Origin: Enterobacteriaceae bacterium RIT693
Lineage (GTDB): Bacteria > Pseudomonadota > Gammaproteobacteria > Enterobacterales > Enterobacteriaceae
NCBI GenBank assembly: GCA_009668225.1
Contig: WJYK01000022.1
Coordinates: forward strand, 1 to 51,877
Direction: 5' to 3'
Length of the DNA stretch: 51,877 nt
The notes beneath the pieces are model-generated. The model did no database searches and had not been told where the DNA came from. It saw nothing but the letters and a program-made list of their open reading frames with translations. Made by a program: the position numbers and the translations under genes. Positions 6,164-17,000 of this stretch are shown one piece after another. Position 1 is the stretch's first letter. Each line of letters begins with the position of its first letter.

Positions 6164-7354
6164 TTAACGTTCGCGCAGCGCCTCGCGGGCGCGGTTGAAC
6201 GGCTTAATCAGGTACTCAACGATGGTTTTCTGCCCGGTTTTAATGTCCACGGTCGCCACCATCCCTGGAGAAATCGAGAAATGGTGGCCGACTTTGTTCA
6301 CCAGGTAGTCCTGGTTGGTGCGGATAAACACCCGGTAGTAGACGATTTCTGGCTTCACCTTGTCCTGAATGGTGTCCGGGGAGATGGTTTCCACGGTGCC
6401 TTCCAGCCCGCCGTAAATGGCGTAATCGTAGGCGGTGATTTTAACCAGCGCGCGCTGGCCGGGGTGAATAAAGGCGATGTCGCGCGGGGAGAGCCGGGCC
6501 TCAATCAGCAGGTGATCGTCCACCGGCACAATCTCCATCATCTCGCCGTTCGGCGGAATAACGCCGCCGATGGTGGTCACCTGAATGTTCTTCACGATGC
6601 CGCGCACCGGCGAGCGCACGGTCATGCGGGTGACCGAATCCTCACGCCCTTTGATGATGGCTTCCAGCATATCCACTTCGGCATTGGCCTTCGACAGCGC
6701 CTCGCGCGCCTGCACGTAATACTGCGAACGCAGATCGGTTATTCTCAGGCCCAGGTCGCTTTTTTGCCGCTGCAGGCGCAGCACTTCCACGTGGCTCGCC
6801 GCGCCGCTTTTCACCAGCCGCTGGGTGATATCCAGCTCTTTATTGACCGACGTCAGCGCGTCCCGCAGCTCGGATTCGGAGTCGTTCAGCTGCGCCCGGC
6901 GGGTTTTATACAGCCGGGTTTCAGAGGCGATAAGGTCCGGGAATGCTTTGAGCGAGTCCGGGAATTTCAGCGGCAGGTCGTTCACTTCCGCGTAAAGCCG
7001 CGCGCTGGAGGCCAGAGAAGCGCGGTAGCGAGCCGTGCTTTCGCCGACGTTGGACTCGGAGCGGGTCGGGTCGAGGCGGGCGACGATTTGCCCGGCCTGC
7101 ACCTTATCGCCCTCGTGCACCAACAGCTCGGTGACTATCCCGCCGTCCAGCGACTGCAAAATCTGCTCGCGGGAGCTGGGCACCACTTTCCCGGTGCCGG
7201 TGGAGACTTCGTCCAGCGTGCCGAACCATGCCCAAACGCCAAACAGAATAAACAGCAGCGTGATGAGCAGGATGATGCGGCTCGCCCCGGAAAATTCGCT
7301 TTCGCGCTGGATGTCCGGGTCATCCATGGTGACGTCATGCTGACTGGTTTTCAT
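6164..7354 (-). CDS. bapD: Type I secretion membrane-fusion (HlyD-family) adaptor
   Basis: This 396-residue protein has one N-terminal transmembrane helix (about residues 27-46), then a biotinyl-lipoyl-like segment (LDGGIVTELLVHEGDKVQAG), a long coiled-coil hairpin (about 100-250), a second lipoyl half (VRSPVRGIVKNIQV) and a beta-barrel C-terminus. This is the layout of HlyD/LapC adaptors, which link the inner-membrane ABC exporter to the TolC-like channel. I chose the ATG at 7352-7354, preceded by GGGAG, over an upstream in-frame ATG at 7444 whose Arg/Pro-rich extension is an artefact of overlap with the exporter gene. It overlaps the exporter's 3' end by 20 bp, implying translational coupling. 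Last gene of the bap locus. Confidence 0.9.
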   Translation of the reverse strand: MKTSQHDVTMDDPDIQRESEFSGASRIILLITLLFILFGVWAWFGTLDEVSTGTGKVVPSSREQILQSLDGGIVTELLVHEGDKVQAGQIVARLDPTRSESNVGESTARYRASLASSARLYAEVNDLPLKFPDSLKAFPDLIASETRLYKTRRAQLNDSESELRDALTSVNKELDITQRLVKSGAASHVEVLRLQRQKSDLGLRITDLRSQYYVQAREALSKANAEVDMLEAIIKGREDSVTRMTVRSPVRGIVKNIQVTTIGGVIPPNGEMMEIVPVDDHLLIEARLSPRDIAFIHPGQRALVKITAYDYAIYGGLEGTVETISPDTIQDKVKPEIVYYRVFIRTNQDYLVNKVGHHFSISPGMVATVDIKTGQKTIVEYLIKPFNRAREALRER

Positions 7355-9542
7355 TGTTCCACTCCCGCGGTGGTGTCTGGGTGGCGGCCGGGGCCTGAGC
7401 CTGAGTCGGCCTTGCGGCTCCGAGCGCCTGGGCCTTCGGTGCATCCATTACCAGCTGGCCGTCTTTCAGCACCAGCACGCGTTCAACCAGTTCGAGCACC
7501 GGCACGCGGTGAGTGGCGACGACCAGCGTGCGGTGGCCGAGCCACTGGTTAAGCCGCTGAATAAATTCGCGTTCGGTATGGTCATCCAGCGAGGCGGTGG
7601 GCTCATCGAGCAGCACGATGTTGGGCGAGCGCAGCAGCATCCGCGCCAGCAGGATCGACTGACGCTGCCCGCCGGAAAGCCCGCTACCGCCTTCCATGAT
7701 CGGGTGATCCAGGCCTTTGGGCAGGTGCTTCACGAAATTGCTCGCGCCGCTCACGTCAAGCGCCTCGAAGATCGCTTCATCGCTGGCGTGCGGGGCACCG
7801 AGGGTGAGGTTTTCCCGCAGCGTGCCGTAGAACAGCCGGGCGTTCTGGCTCAGGAAGCCGATGTTGCGGCGCAGATCCGCCATGTCGATTTGGGTCATCG
7901 CCAGATCGTCGAGCCGGGCTTCGCCGCTGGCCAGATCGACGCCGCCGGCAAGCGCCTGCAGCAGCGTGGATTTGCCCGCACCGTTGCGCCCTAGCACGGC
8001 AATGCGTTCGCCGCGCTGGATCTCAAGGCGAGCGATACGCAGCGGAATGCGAGGATCTTCGCTGTGGTATTTGAACTGGGCGCTTTCAAACAGGTAGTGG
8101 CCGTGGAAGATGTCTTTGTGGATGAGGTTTTCATCGCGCTGGGTTTCCACCGGCAGCTGCATGATGCTGTCCAGCCCCTGTTTGGCGGCTTTGACCTGCT
8201 GCCAGCGGGCAAGCACGCCGCACAGGTTTGCCATCGGGGCAATCATCCTTGAGGCCAGCATGGAGGCGGCGACCATTGCCCCGGTGGTCATCTCGCCTTC
8301 AATCACCAGCGGCGCCCCGAACAGCACCACCACCACAAACACCAGGCTCTGAATGGTGATCCCCCAGCTGATTAAGCCTTGGGTCAGTTCGCGAGTTTTC
8401 AGGCCGGATTCGGCGGTAATGCGGATGTAGCTGTTCCACTGCTGGAGGAAGCGGTTTTCCGCCTGCATCAGCTTGATGTCCTCCAGCCCCTGCACGCTTT
8501 CCACCAGCACGGCGTTGCGCAGGGTGGATTCGTGGGCGGCCTGGTTGGCCAGCGTGGCGAGCTTTTTCTGCAGCAGCAGGCCGGGCAGCACCATCACAAT
8601 GGCGGCGACCGGGGCGATCCACGCCAGCTGCGGGGCGATGATCGCCAGCACGCCAACAAACAGCAGGAAGAACGGCAGATCGACGATCGTGGAGATGGTC
8701 GAGGAAGTGATCATCTCGCGGATCTGCTCCAGCTCGCGCAGTTGGGAAATAAAGCTGCCGGTGGAGCGGGGCACGGCGCTGTTGCGCAGCCGCAGGGCGT
8801 GGCTGAAGACGCGATCGGAAATGCGCATGTCGGCCCGCTTGCCCAGCACGTCCATAATATTGCTGCGCGTGACTTTAAGGATGAAGCCGAACACCACGGC
8901 GATCAGAACGCCGGTCGCCAGCACGTACAGCGTCGGGTACGACTGGGCGGGGATCACCCGGTCGTAGACCTGCATCGAGAACAGGATCCCGGCCAGCGAT
9001 AGTACGTTCACCCAAAAAGCCGCCAGCATCACCGGGCCATAAGGGCGAACGTCGAGCATGATCAGCTCTTTCATCCAGTCCGGGCTAAAACGCGAGATAT
9101 AGGCGTCGACGCGGCTGTCTTTCAGGGCCGAGAGCGGGCGCAGGGCGGCCACAAAGCGGATCTCCGGCAGCAGCTTGCTGAGCGACTGACGGTTGGTGTG
9201 GCGTTCGTCGTCGAAGTAGCAGATATCCACGGTGTCCTCGCCGTCAAACTGCTCGATCACCGCGATCTGGCCGTTGGCTAAGTCCACCACTACCGGCAGC
9301 CGCCACTGGGATATCGCTTTTTCGGTGTTGCCGAGCAGGTGGAAGGAAAGACCGGCCTGGCGTGAAAGTTGGGTCAGCGCGGCGACTTTGGTTTTGTCCT
9401 TGAACCACGGGGCGTTGGCCTGAATGGTGCCGGGCGAGCAAACCACGCGGTAGTGCCCGGCAACGTGACTGATGGCGTGGGCCCATTGGGTCAGGGCCTG
9501 TTCGCTTAAAAACTCCCCGGCGGGAGAGGCTGTCTGGCTCAT
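7335..9542 (-). CDS. bapC: Type I secretion ABC transporter (LapB/BapC type)
   Basis: A 735-residue permease-ATPase. Residues 1-145 form a C39-peptidase-like domain with no catalytic cysteine in the usual place, as in exporters of adhesins without a leader peptide. About 160-440 is the six-helix membrane domain. The ATPase has Walker A GRNGAGKST (near residue 519), signature LSGGQRQ (near 626), Walker B IVLLDEPTASLD and the switch histidine in ATHR. It should energise export of the giant adhesin encoded upstream. The start codon overlaps the channel gene's stop by 4 bp (ATGA). An Ala/Pro/Gln-rich tail of about 30 residues follows the ATPase. Confidence 0.93.
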   Translation of the reverse strand: MSQTASPAGEFLSEQALTQWAHAISHVAGHYRVVCSPGTIQANAPWFKDKTKVAALTQLSRQAGLSFHLLGNTEKAISQWRLPVVVDLANGQIAVIEQFDGEDTVDICYFDDERHTNRQSLSKLLPEIRFVAALRPLSALKDSRVDAYISRFSPDWMKELIMLDVRPYGPVMLAAFWVNVLSLAGILFSMQVYDRVIPAQSYPTLYVLATGVLIAVVFGFILKVTRSNIMDVLGKRADMRISDRVFSHALRLRNSAVPRSTGSFISQLRELEQIREMITSSTISTIVDLPFFLLFVGVLAIIAPQLAWIAPVAAIVMVLPGLLLQKKLATLANQAAHESTLRNAVLVESVQGLEDIKLMQAENRFLQQWNSYIRITAESGLKTRELTQGLISWGITIQSLVFVVVVLFGAPLVIEGEMTTGAMVAASMLASRMIAPMANLCGVLARWQQVKAAKQGLDSIMQLPVETQRDENLIHKDIFHGHYLFESAQFKYHSEDPRIPLRIARLEIQRGERIAVLGRNGAGKSTLLQALAGGVDLASGEARLDDLAMTQIDMADLRRNIGFLSQNARLFYGTLRENLTLGAPHASDEAIFEALDVSGASNFVKHLPKGLDHPIMEGGSGLSGGQRQSILLARMLLRSPNIVLLDEPTASLDDHTEREFIQRLNQWLGHRTLVVATHRVPVLELVERVLVLKDGQLVMDAPKAQALGAARPTQAQAPAATQTPPREWNNENQSA

Positions 9543-10945
9543 GGCTGAATCTCCAGGGACTGGATGTTGCGGTGTTCCAGACCAAATGCGTTGCGTAATT
9601 TGCCGGTGTTGTACAGGCAGTTAAGCTGCAGTTGATGGAGCTGGCTCAGCGTTTGTTGTTGGGCGAATCTCGCCTGGAAAACTTCCTGCTCGGCGTTGAG
9701 CACGTCCAGCAGCGGGCGGGAACCCAGGTCGAGATATTGCTGTTGATAAAGTTCACGGGTGCGGGCGCTCAACTGTTCCTGGCGCTGAAGCACCTGCAGC
9801 GCGGTGGCAAGGCTCAGCGCCTGGCTGCGGGATTCCAGTAGCTTCTGGCGAACGTCGAGGCGAACCCGGTCAATGCCGGACTGCGCGGCTTCCACCGCGT
9901 GGCTGGCGGCGTTACGCCTCGCCGTCAGGCCACCGCCCTGGTAAATCGGCATTTCGACGCGGATATACGCCGAGTATTGCGTCCGGTTAAGCACTTCGCT
10001 GCCGGAGTAGTTGTTGTTCAGGTAATGCTGGACGGACGGCTCCAGCGAGATGGTCGGCGTCATCTGGGCATTGGCGTAATCCAGGTTGGCCTGCGCAACG
10101 TTGGCCTGCGACCAGGCCGCGAGGACGGCAGGCACCAGGCGATCGTCCGGTTTCGCCACGTCGCAGCTGTTGTTCAGCTTTTTCGGAAAATCAGGGCTGA
10201 CTTTGTTGAGGCTGGTCCAGCCGAGCTGGCTCATCAGCGTCGCCTGGGTGCTGTCGAGATTCGACTCGTACTGAATGAGCTGCGAGCGGGCGGATTCGAT
10301 ACGCGCATCGGTTTGCACCACGTCGGACATCGAGGTTGCGCCCTGGTCGTTACGCTCCTGGGTCAGGCGGCCAATGGCGGTCAGCGCGTCCAGCTGCTCT
10401 TTGGCGATGTCGACCATTTGCTGCCAGAGCTGCACCTGCACCATCGCCGAGGCGGTGTCGTGCCCGACGGTATCAATGCTCACCAGCACGTTGGCCTGCG
10501 CCTGAGCTTCCCCGGCGGTTTCGGCGCGTACCTGGCTTGCCACTTTGCCGAAGTCATAGAGCATCTGGGACAGAGAAAGTACCAGCGACGGGCTGTAGCC
10601 GCTGTTGCTGTAGGTGTTGGTGTAGCCGTTGTTCATCCCGGCGCTGATTTGCGGGTAGTACTTAGATTTAGCGACGTTGATCTGTTCGGACTGGCTGGAC
10701 AGTTTGCCGATAGCTTCACGAATGCTGGGGTGCCAGGTGACAGAGCGGTTGACCGCGTCGTTAAGCGTTAAGATTCCGGGCGCAGGGGCATTGAGCGGGA
10801 GGGCGGTGGAGCCATCGAGTGAGGGCAGCTCTTGTTGTTGAGCCAGACCCTGAGTCGTAATAGAAACGGGCGTGTCGTCGGCCGAGGCCTGGAGTGAAAA
10901 CAGACCGCAAGCCAGCCATAACGCAACAGGCTGTAATTTTCCCAT
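9539..10945 (-). CDS. bapB: TolC-family outer-membrane channel for type I secretion
   Basis: A 468-residue protein with a signal peptide (MGKLQPVALWLACG..., cleavage expected after ASA at about residue 22). Two TolC-type repeats follow: the first around LTLNDAVNRSVTWHPSIREA and the second around LVPAVLAAWSQANVAQANLD. It is the dedicated outer-membrane duct of the bap exporter, analogous to LapE. AGGGA precedes the ATG at 10943-10945. It is 81 bp downstream of bapA and overlaps the ABC gene by 4 bp, so the BCD genes form one translationally coupled unit. Confidence 0.9.
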   Translation of the reverse strand: MGKLQPVALWLACGLFSLQASADDTPVSITTQGLAQQQELPSLDGSTALPLNAPAPGILTLNDAVNRSVTWHPSIREAIGKLSSQSEQINVAKSKYYPQISAGMNNGYTNTYSNSGYSPSLVLSLSQMLYDFGKVASQVRAETAGEAQAQANVLVSIDTVGHDTASAMVQVQLWQQMVDIAKEQLDALTAIGRLTQERNDQGATSMSDVVQTDARIESARSQLIQYESNLDSTQATLMSQLGWTSLNKVSPDFPKKLNNSCDVAKPDDRLVPAVLAAWSQANVAQANLDYANAQMTPTISLEPSVQHYLNNNYSGSEVLNRTQYSAYIRVEMPIYQGGGLTARRNAASHAVEAAQSGIDRVRLDVRQKLLESRSQALSLATALQVLQRQEQLSARTRELYQQQYLDLGSRPLLDVLNAEQEVFQARFAQQQTLSQLHQLQLNCLYNTGKLRNAFGLEHRNIQSLEIQP

Positions 10946-10984
10946 ATTTTTTCCCTAATAAATGGCACTGCGTTTTTGTCTTAT

Positions 10985-11010
10985 TCCCCGGGCGTCTGCG
11001 CGCCCGGGGA
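10985..11010 (-). other. Strong G+C hairpin between bapA and bapB
   Basis: TCCCCGGGCG and CGCCCGGGGA form a perfect 10-bp stem with a 6-base loop, 17 bp after the bapA stop. On the bap coding strand it is followed by A-rich sequence rather than T, so it may act as a partial terminator or as a 3' stabiliser of the bapA message. Confidence 0.55.
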
Positions 11011-11026
11011 TTTTTCGCTACAACTA

Positions 11027-14000
11027 TCAGGCAACAATGTGGTTGTTCTGGATCAGCTCATCGAGTGTGGTGTGTACGTTCTCCAAAGTGACAAGAGTGG
11101 TTGAGTGGAACGTGCCGGCGGTACCGTCACGGTCGATAGAGATGACCGTGTTGTTGCCAACGGAGGCCACGCTCAGGTAGTTACCCAGCGTTGAGGTCTG
11201 CCCGTTCCAGCCGACCAGCAGGTCGTGGACGTTGATCTGGTCGCCCTGTGTGAGCGAGAAGTTCTTCCAGACGTCCGACCCGTTGCCGCCCGTGCCGTCG
11301 TTCGCCCCGCCGGCAAGGACGTGGTACACCAGCGTATCGGCGTAGGCCGACGAGCCGTTGATGATGTCCCCATAGGCGGTACTGACGATCTGCGGGTTCA
11401 TGTTGATGGTCAGCGTGGCGGTATCCGAATGCCCGTTCTGATCGTTCAGGGTGTAGGTAAAGACCTCTTTGTTGGTGATTGACCCCGGCGCCACCCCGGC
11501 GTTCAGGGTGTAGGTATAGTTCCCCCCGATGCCGATGGTCAGGGTGCCGTACTGGCCCTGAATCGTGGCCACCGCGTCGCTGTTGGTCAGCGGGTTAAGG
11601 GTCGCCGTACTGCCGTTGGCGCCGTTGATCGTCAACAGGGTATGAACGCTGCCAAGCTGGTCAGCCGCGCCTGCGGAGTCGGTACCGTCGTACAGGTTGC
11701 CGTGGACAATGGTGCTTTGAGCCGTGAAGCTATCCAGCAGGTTCGAGGTCCCGGTGATGTTCGGCGTGATGGTGATGGTACCCAGCCCCAGCGGCCCCAT
11801 GTTCCCGACGTAGCTCAGCGTCCAGGTGCCTGAATGCAGATCCGTGACTGGAACAGTGGCCGTGCCGCCCAGCAGGGCGCTGCCGCTAAAAGTACCGGTG
11901 TAGGTATGGCCCAGCCCGTCGCTCAGCGTCCAGCTTACTGACAGCCCACCCAGCACCAACCCGGAAGCCACTTTGAACACGATGGCAGCCCCGCTCAGCA
12001 CGGTGTTATCCGCAATGGTAAAGGTGCCGCTGCCGTTGCCATGAGTAGAGGCCAGCAGCGCCGTGTTCCAGGAAGCCGAACCGACGTTGGCGCTCGCGTA
12101 AGCCGCGGTGTTCTGCGTCGACGTGATAGCCATAATCGAGCTGATGTCGTTCACCGCATCCACGGTGTGCGGCGTGGCGGTGATGTTCAGCGACGCGGTA
12201 CCGGTATCGCCGTTTGGTGCGGTGACGGTGTAAACGAAGCTGTCTGGCGTATTAATACCGTCGGCACCCTGGCCTGCTTTCAGCGTATAGGTGTAGTTGC
12301 CGTGGGCATCAATGGTCAGCGTCCCGAACTTGCCGACGATGGTGGTGGTGCCGGTTGCCGAGACAGACACGCCGTTCACCGCCGTCAGCAGACTGCCTGC
12401 CGGAGCGATATCATCCTGCATCACGTTCCCGGTGGTTGTGGCCGCAAGGCTGTCGACCGCGTAGGTGTGATCCTGGAGGATATTCAGCGTGTAGCTGGTC
12501 AGCAGCGAGACGCCACTCGCGTTCATCAGCAGGAACAGGTAGTCCCCGCCGCCGAGGGTGACGGTCAACTGGCCAGACGAACCGCCCAGCAGCGGAGCCG
12601 TCAGCCAGGTTTTCTGCACCTGGAACTGCTCGTACTGCTGAGTGGCCGCGTTGAACTTGTAGATGTACAGGTCAAAGGTAGAGAGCAGGGCTACGCCGCC
12701 AACGCTCGCCTGCAGCGTCATGGTGCGAGTCGACCCGTCCGCGACATCAAACAGGATCGGGTTGCTCATGTTAGCCAGCAGGTTGAGGTTGACCACGTTA
12801 CCCACGCCCACGCTCAGCACCGACAGCCCCGTTTGCTGTGAAGCCCCGTGGTCAACGGCGGCAACATCGGTGCCGAAGGTCAGCGAACCGGTGTTATCCG
12901 TGGCGGTGACCGTGCTGGCAGGTGCGCCGTTGCCGAGGGAGACAATCAGCTGCGCGGAGTCGCTGACGCCCAGATGCGTGATGGTGTAGGTGAAGTTCTC
13001 GGTGCGGCCCAGTACCGCTGCCGAGGTGTTGGTTAATGTATAGGTGTAGCTGCCGTCCTGGTTGATATGCAGGGTGCCGTATTTACCCTGAATATCCAGC
13101 CCGCCAGCGCCCACGGTGTGACTGACGCCGTTGGCATCGGTGACCGCCGTTACCACGGTGCCGGTAGGGGCGTTATCGACTGCGCCGCCAGGGCCTGGAT
13201 CGGTAATCACGTTCCCGGTCGAGCTGGTGGTGCCGCTCACGACGCCTGGACCGGTTTCCTCAACGGTTACCGCAAGGTTCGTTGTCGCCCCGACGGCCAG
13301 CAGGCTGGTGTTGTAGCCGAGCACGCGGTATTGCCCTTCGCCCAGTCCGTCAAGGTTCAGGGTGACGCCGGTCGCGCCCAGGGTCAGCAGGTTCAGGAAC
13401 TGCGGCAGGGAAGAATCGACAACCGTGGTCCACGAGTTGGTGGCCGAGTCATATTTCTGAATGGCGATTTCCAGCGTATTCAGCAATGACAGCACCACCC
13501 CGGTGGCGGCGGCGTTAATCGTGATGTGCCCGGTTGCCCCGCTGCCGATGGTGAAGCCAACCTGGGCGGTATTGCTGCCCAGTACCGAACCCACACTCCC
13601 CAGCGCGCCCACCAGCAGCGTGCCATAGCCGCTGTAGTGCTCGGTGGTGATTTCCGCATTGCTGGTCAGCGCCAGATCGACCACGTTGCTGCTGGCGGCC
13701 AGCGGCAGGACTGGCGCGGTAATCGCCAGCGACGGCGAAACGTTCCCGGCCGCGTCGGCGGCAGATATCGACAGCGACTGCCCTTCAATCTGGCGAGTTG
13801 GCAGAGTAATGCTGAACGCGCCGGAAGCATTCGCCGTGCCGGTGACGGTGATCCCGCCTGGCAGCGTCACTGTTACGGTGCTGTTCGCTTCCGCTACGCC
13901 AGTGATCGTTGACCCGTCGGCGCTGATAACCCCGGTCGGGATCAGCGGTGGAACGGTATCGACAATCACCGAGGTTGGCAGAGACGCCGCGCCCGTACCG

Positions 14001-17000
14001 TTGGCATTGGTTGCCGTGGCGGTAAAGGCGTGTACGCCATCACCCAGCGCGCCGGTCGGGGTAAACGTCCAGACGCCGCTCGCATTGGCGGTTACCGTAC
14101 CCAGCAACGCACCGTTGTCGTAAATCTTCACGGTGGCGTTGGCTTCGGCGGTACCGTTAATTGTCGGCCGGGTGTCGTTGGTGCTCTGGCCGTTGCCCAC
14201 CACGCCGGTTTTCGGCAGGACATCGTCCACGATGCTGGTGATCACCGGCAGCCCAGGCACGCCGGTGAACGGCGCGGTGAAGCTGGCGGAGACGCCAGTG
14301 TTCCCGGCGGCATCCTGCGCGAAAGCAAGCAGCGGCTGGCCGCTGGTTTGCGCAGGGGAGAGCGTAATGCTGAAGTTCCCGCTACCGTCTGCTTTCGCCG
14401 TCCCCAGAACCGTACCTGTTGCGGAGGTAATGGTGACGGTGCTGTTGGCTTCGGCAAGGCCGGTCACCACGGTGCCGGTGGCGTTGACCGTCAGGCCTGT
14501 TGGCGCCAGCGGCGGCACGGTATCAACGACGATACCGGCAGGCACGGAGGTGACGCTGACGTTACCCGCCGCATCCGTTGCGGTGACGGTAAACGAATGG
14601 TTGCCCTGGAGAAGCGGCAACGTCGGCGTAAACGTCCAGACGCCGCTGCCGTTGGCCGTCGTGGTGCCCAGCAGGACGCCGTTATCAAAGATATTGATAG
14701 TGGCGTTGGCTTCGGCCGTCCCGTTCAGGGTTGGGCGAGTGTCGTCCGTCGGCTGGTTGTTGCCCACCGGGCCGGTGATCGGGCCGACGTCATCCACCAC
14801 AGAGGTAATTACCGGCTGGCCAGGCGCCACGGTATCCACAACCACGGTGAAGCCAGCGGTTGGGCTGCTGACCACGCCCGCACCGTTGGTTGCGGTGATG
14901 GTAAAGGTATGCGAGCCGTTTGCCAGTACGGTCGGCGGGGTAAAGACCCAAATGCCAAGGGCGTTCGCCGTCACGGTGCCAATCAGGTTGCCGCCATCGT
15001 AAATCTTGATGGTGCTGTTGGCATCTGCCGTCCCGTTGAGGGTTGGACGCGCATCGTTCGTGGCCTGGCCGTTAGTCAACGGGCCGACCGTACCGCCGAC
15101 GACATCATCCACCACAGAAGTCAGCACCGGCGTATTCGACACGCCGCTGGCGACGGTCAGGGTAAAGCCTGCCGATGGCACGCTGGTATTCCCGGCCGCA
15201 TCGGTCGCGGTGACGGTGAATACGTGCTGGCCGAGAGTCAGCGTCGTGCCCGGCGTGAAGCTCCAGGCACCCAGCGCGTTAGTGGTCGCGGTGCCAATCA
15301 GGATGCCATTATCATAAATGCTGATGGTGGAGTTAGCTTCCGCCGTCCCGCTGAGCGCCGGCTGAGTGTCGTCCGTCGTCTGGCCGCTGACCAGCGGACC
15401 CTGAACCGGGCCAACGTCATCGAAGGCCTGAACCACAATCGGCTGAGTCGGCGCAATGGTATCGACCACCACGTTAAACGGTGTTGACGGCAGGCTGACG
15501 TTGCCCGCGGCGTCCGTCGCGGTCACGGTCAGCGCATGGCCGCCGTTAATCAGCGGCGTACCTGGCCTGAAGCTCCATGCTCCGCCCGCATCGGCCTGAA
15601 CGGTGCCGAGCAGAACGCCGTTGTCGTAGACGCTGACGGTGGCGTTGCCCTCGGCGGTACCGGTCAGCACCGGACGGGTATCGTCGGTGACCTGGCCGTT
15701 CGACAGGTTGCCGGTGATTGGGCCGACGGCATCCGCCACGTTACTGATGGCCGGGGCGTTCGGCGCGATAGTGTCGACGGTCAACGCGAAGCCGTTCGAC
15801 GGATTACTGACGTTGCCGGCTGCATCAGTCGCGGTCACGGTTAACGTATGCGAACCGTTGCCGAGCGCCGCTACCGGCGTCAGGCTCCATGCGCCAGACC
15901 CGTTGGCAATGGTGGTGCCGATCAGGTTGCCGTCGCTGTATACCTTGATGATGGCGTTAGCTTCCGCTGTCCCGCTAAGGGAAGGGCGAGTTTCGTTGGT
16001 GGCCTGGCCGTTGGTGATTGGCCCCAGCACCGGCGCGGTGTTGTCCAGCACGGTAACGATCGCCGGCGGGTTCGGCGCAACGGAGTCAATATTCACGCCA
16101 AACGAGGCCGTGTTACTGACGTTGCCTGCCGCATCGGTCGCCGTGACGTTCAGGGTATGCGTCCCCTGGCCAAGAGGCGTTGTCGGGGTGAAGGTCCAGA
16201 TGCCCAGCCCGTCCGCCTGGGTCGTACCCAGCACGTTATTACCGTCTTTCACCGTGATGATGGCATTGGCTTCCGCCGTCCCGCTCAGCGTTGGCTGCGT
16301 ATCCTTCGTTAGCTGGCCGTTGATCAGCGGCAGGTTAGTGCCAGGCTGTGTCTGGTCATCTATTACCGAGAGGATAATCGGCACAATCGGCGGCACGGTA
16401 TCCACCACCACGTTGAAGCCAGCGCTTGGACCACTGGCGTTACCAGCGGCATCCGTCGCGGTGACGGTGATGTTATGGCTGCCGTCCAGCAGCGGAGCCG
16501 TTGGGGTGAATGTCCAGTTGCCGCCCACCGGTACTATGACAGTCCCGATAACGACGTTCCCGTCCTTGAAGGTCAGCGTAGTCCCCGCCTCGGCGGTGCC
16601 GCTGAAGGTTGGCGTATTGTCGTTAGTTGGCTGGCCGGAGTTGATTGGCTGCGCGGTAATGTCGTTGGTGACGGCGGATATCACCGGTGCGGATGGGGCA
16701 ATAGTATCCACGTTGACCACAAAACCGTTGGACGGCGGGCTGACGTTACCTGCGGCGTCGGTTGCGGTCACGGTCAGGTTGTGTGCCCCCTCACCAAGGT
16801 TAGTTCCCGGCGTGAAGGTCCAGATGCCGAGGGCGTTGGCGGTGGCGCTGCCGATAACGACACCGTTATCAAGGATGCTCACCGTCGAGCCGGCTTCTGC
16901 GGTGCCGCTCAGGGTTGGTTTCGCGTCGTTAGTGGCCTGGCCGCTGGTCAACGGCCCGACAGCGCCACCCGGCACATCATCAACGACGGAGACGATGATC

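Noticed and set aside
6116-7552. Plus-strand frame of 478 codons opposite the HlyD-type adaptor
   Set aside because: Antisense shadow of G+C-rich coding DNA; composition is dominated by His, Arg, Gly and Val with no family resemblance, while the minus-strand frames are clear secretion genes.
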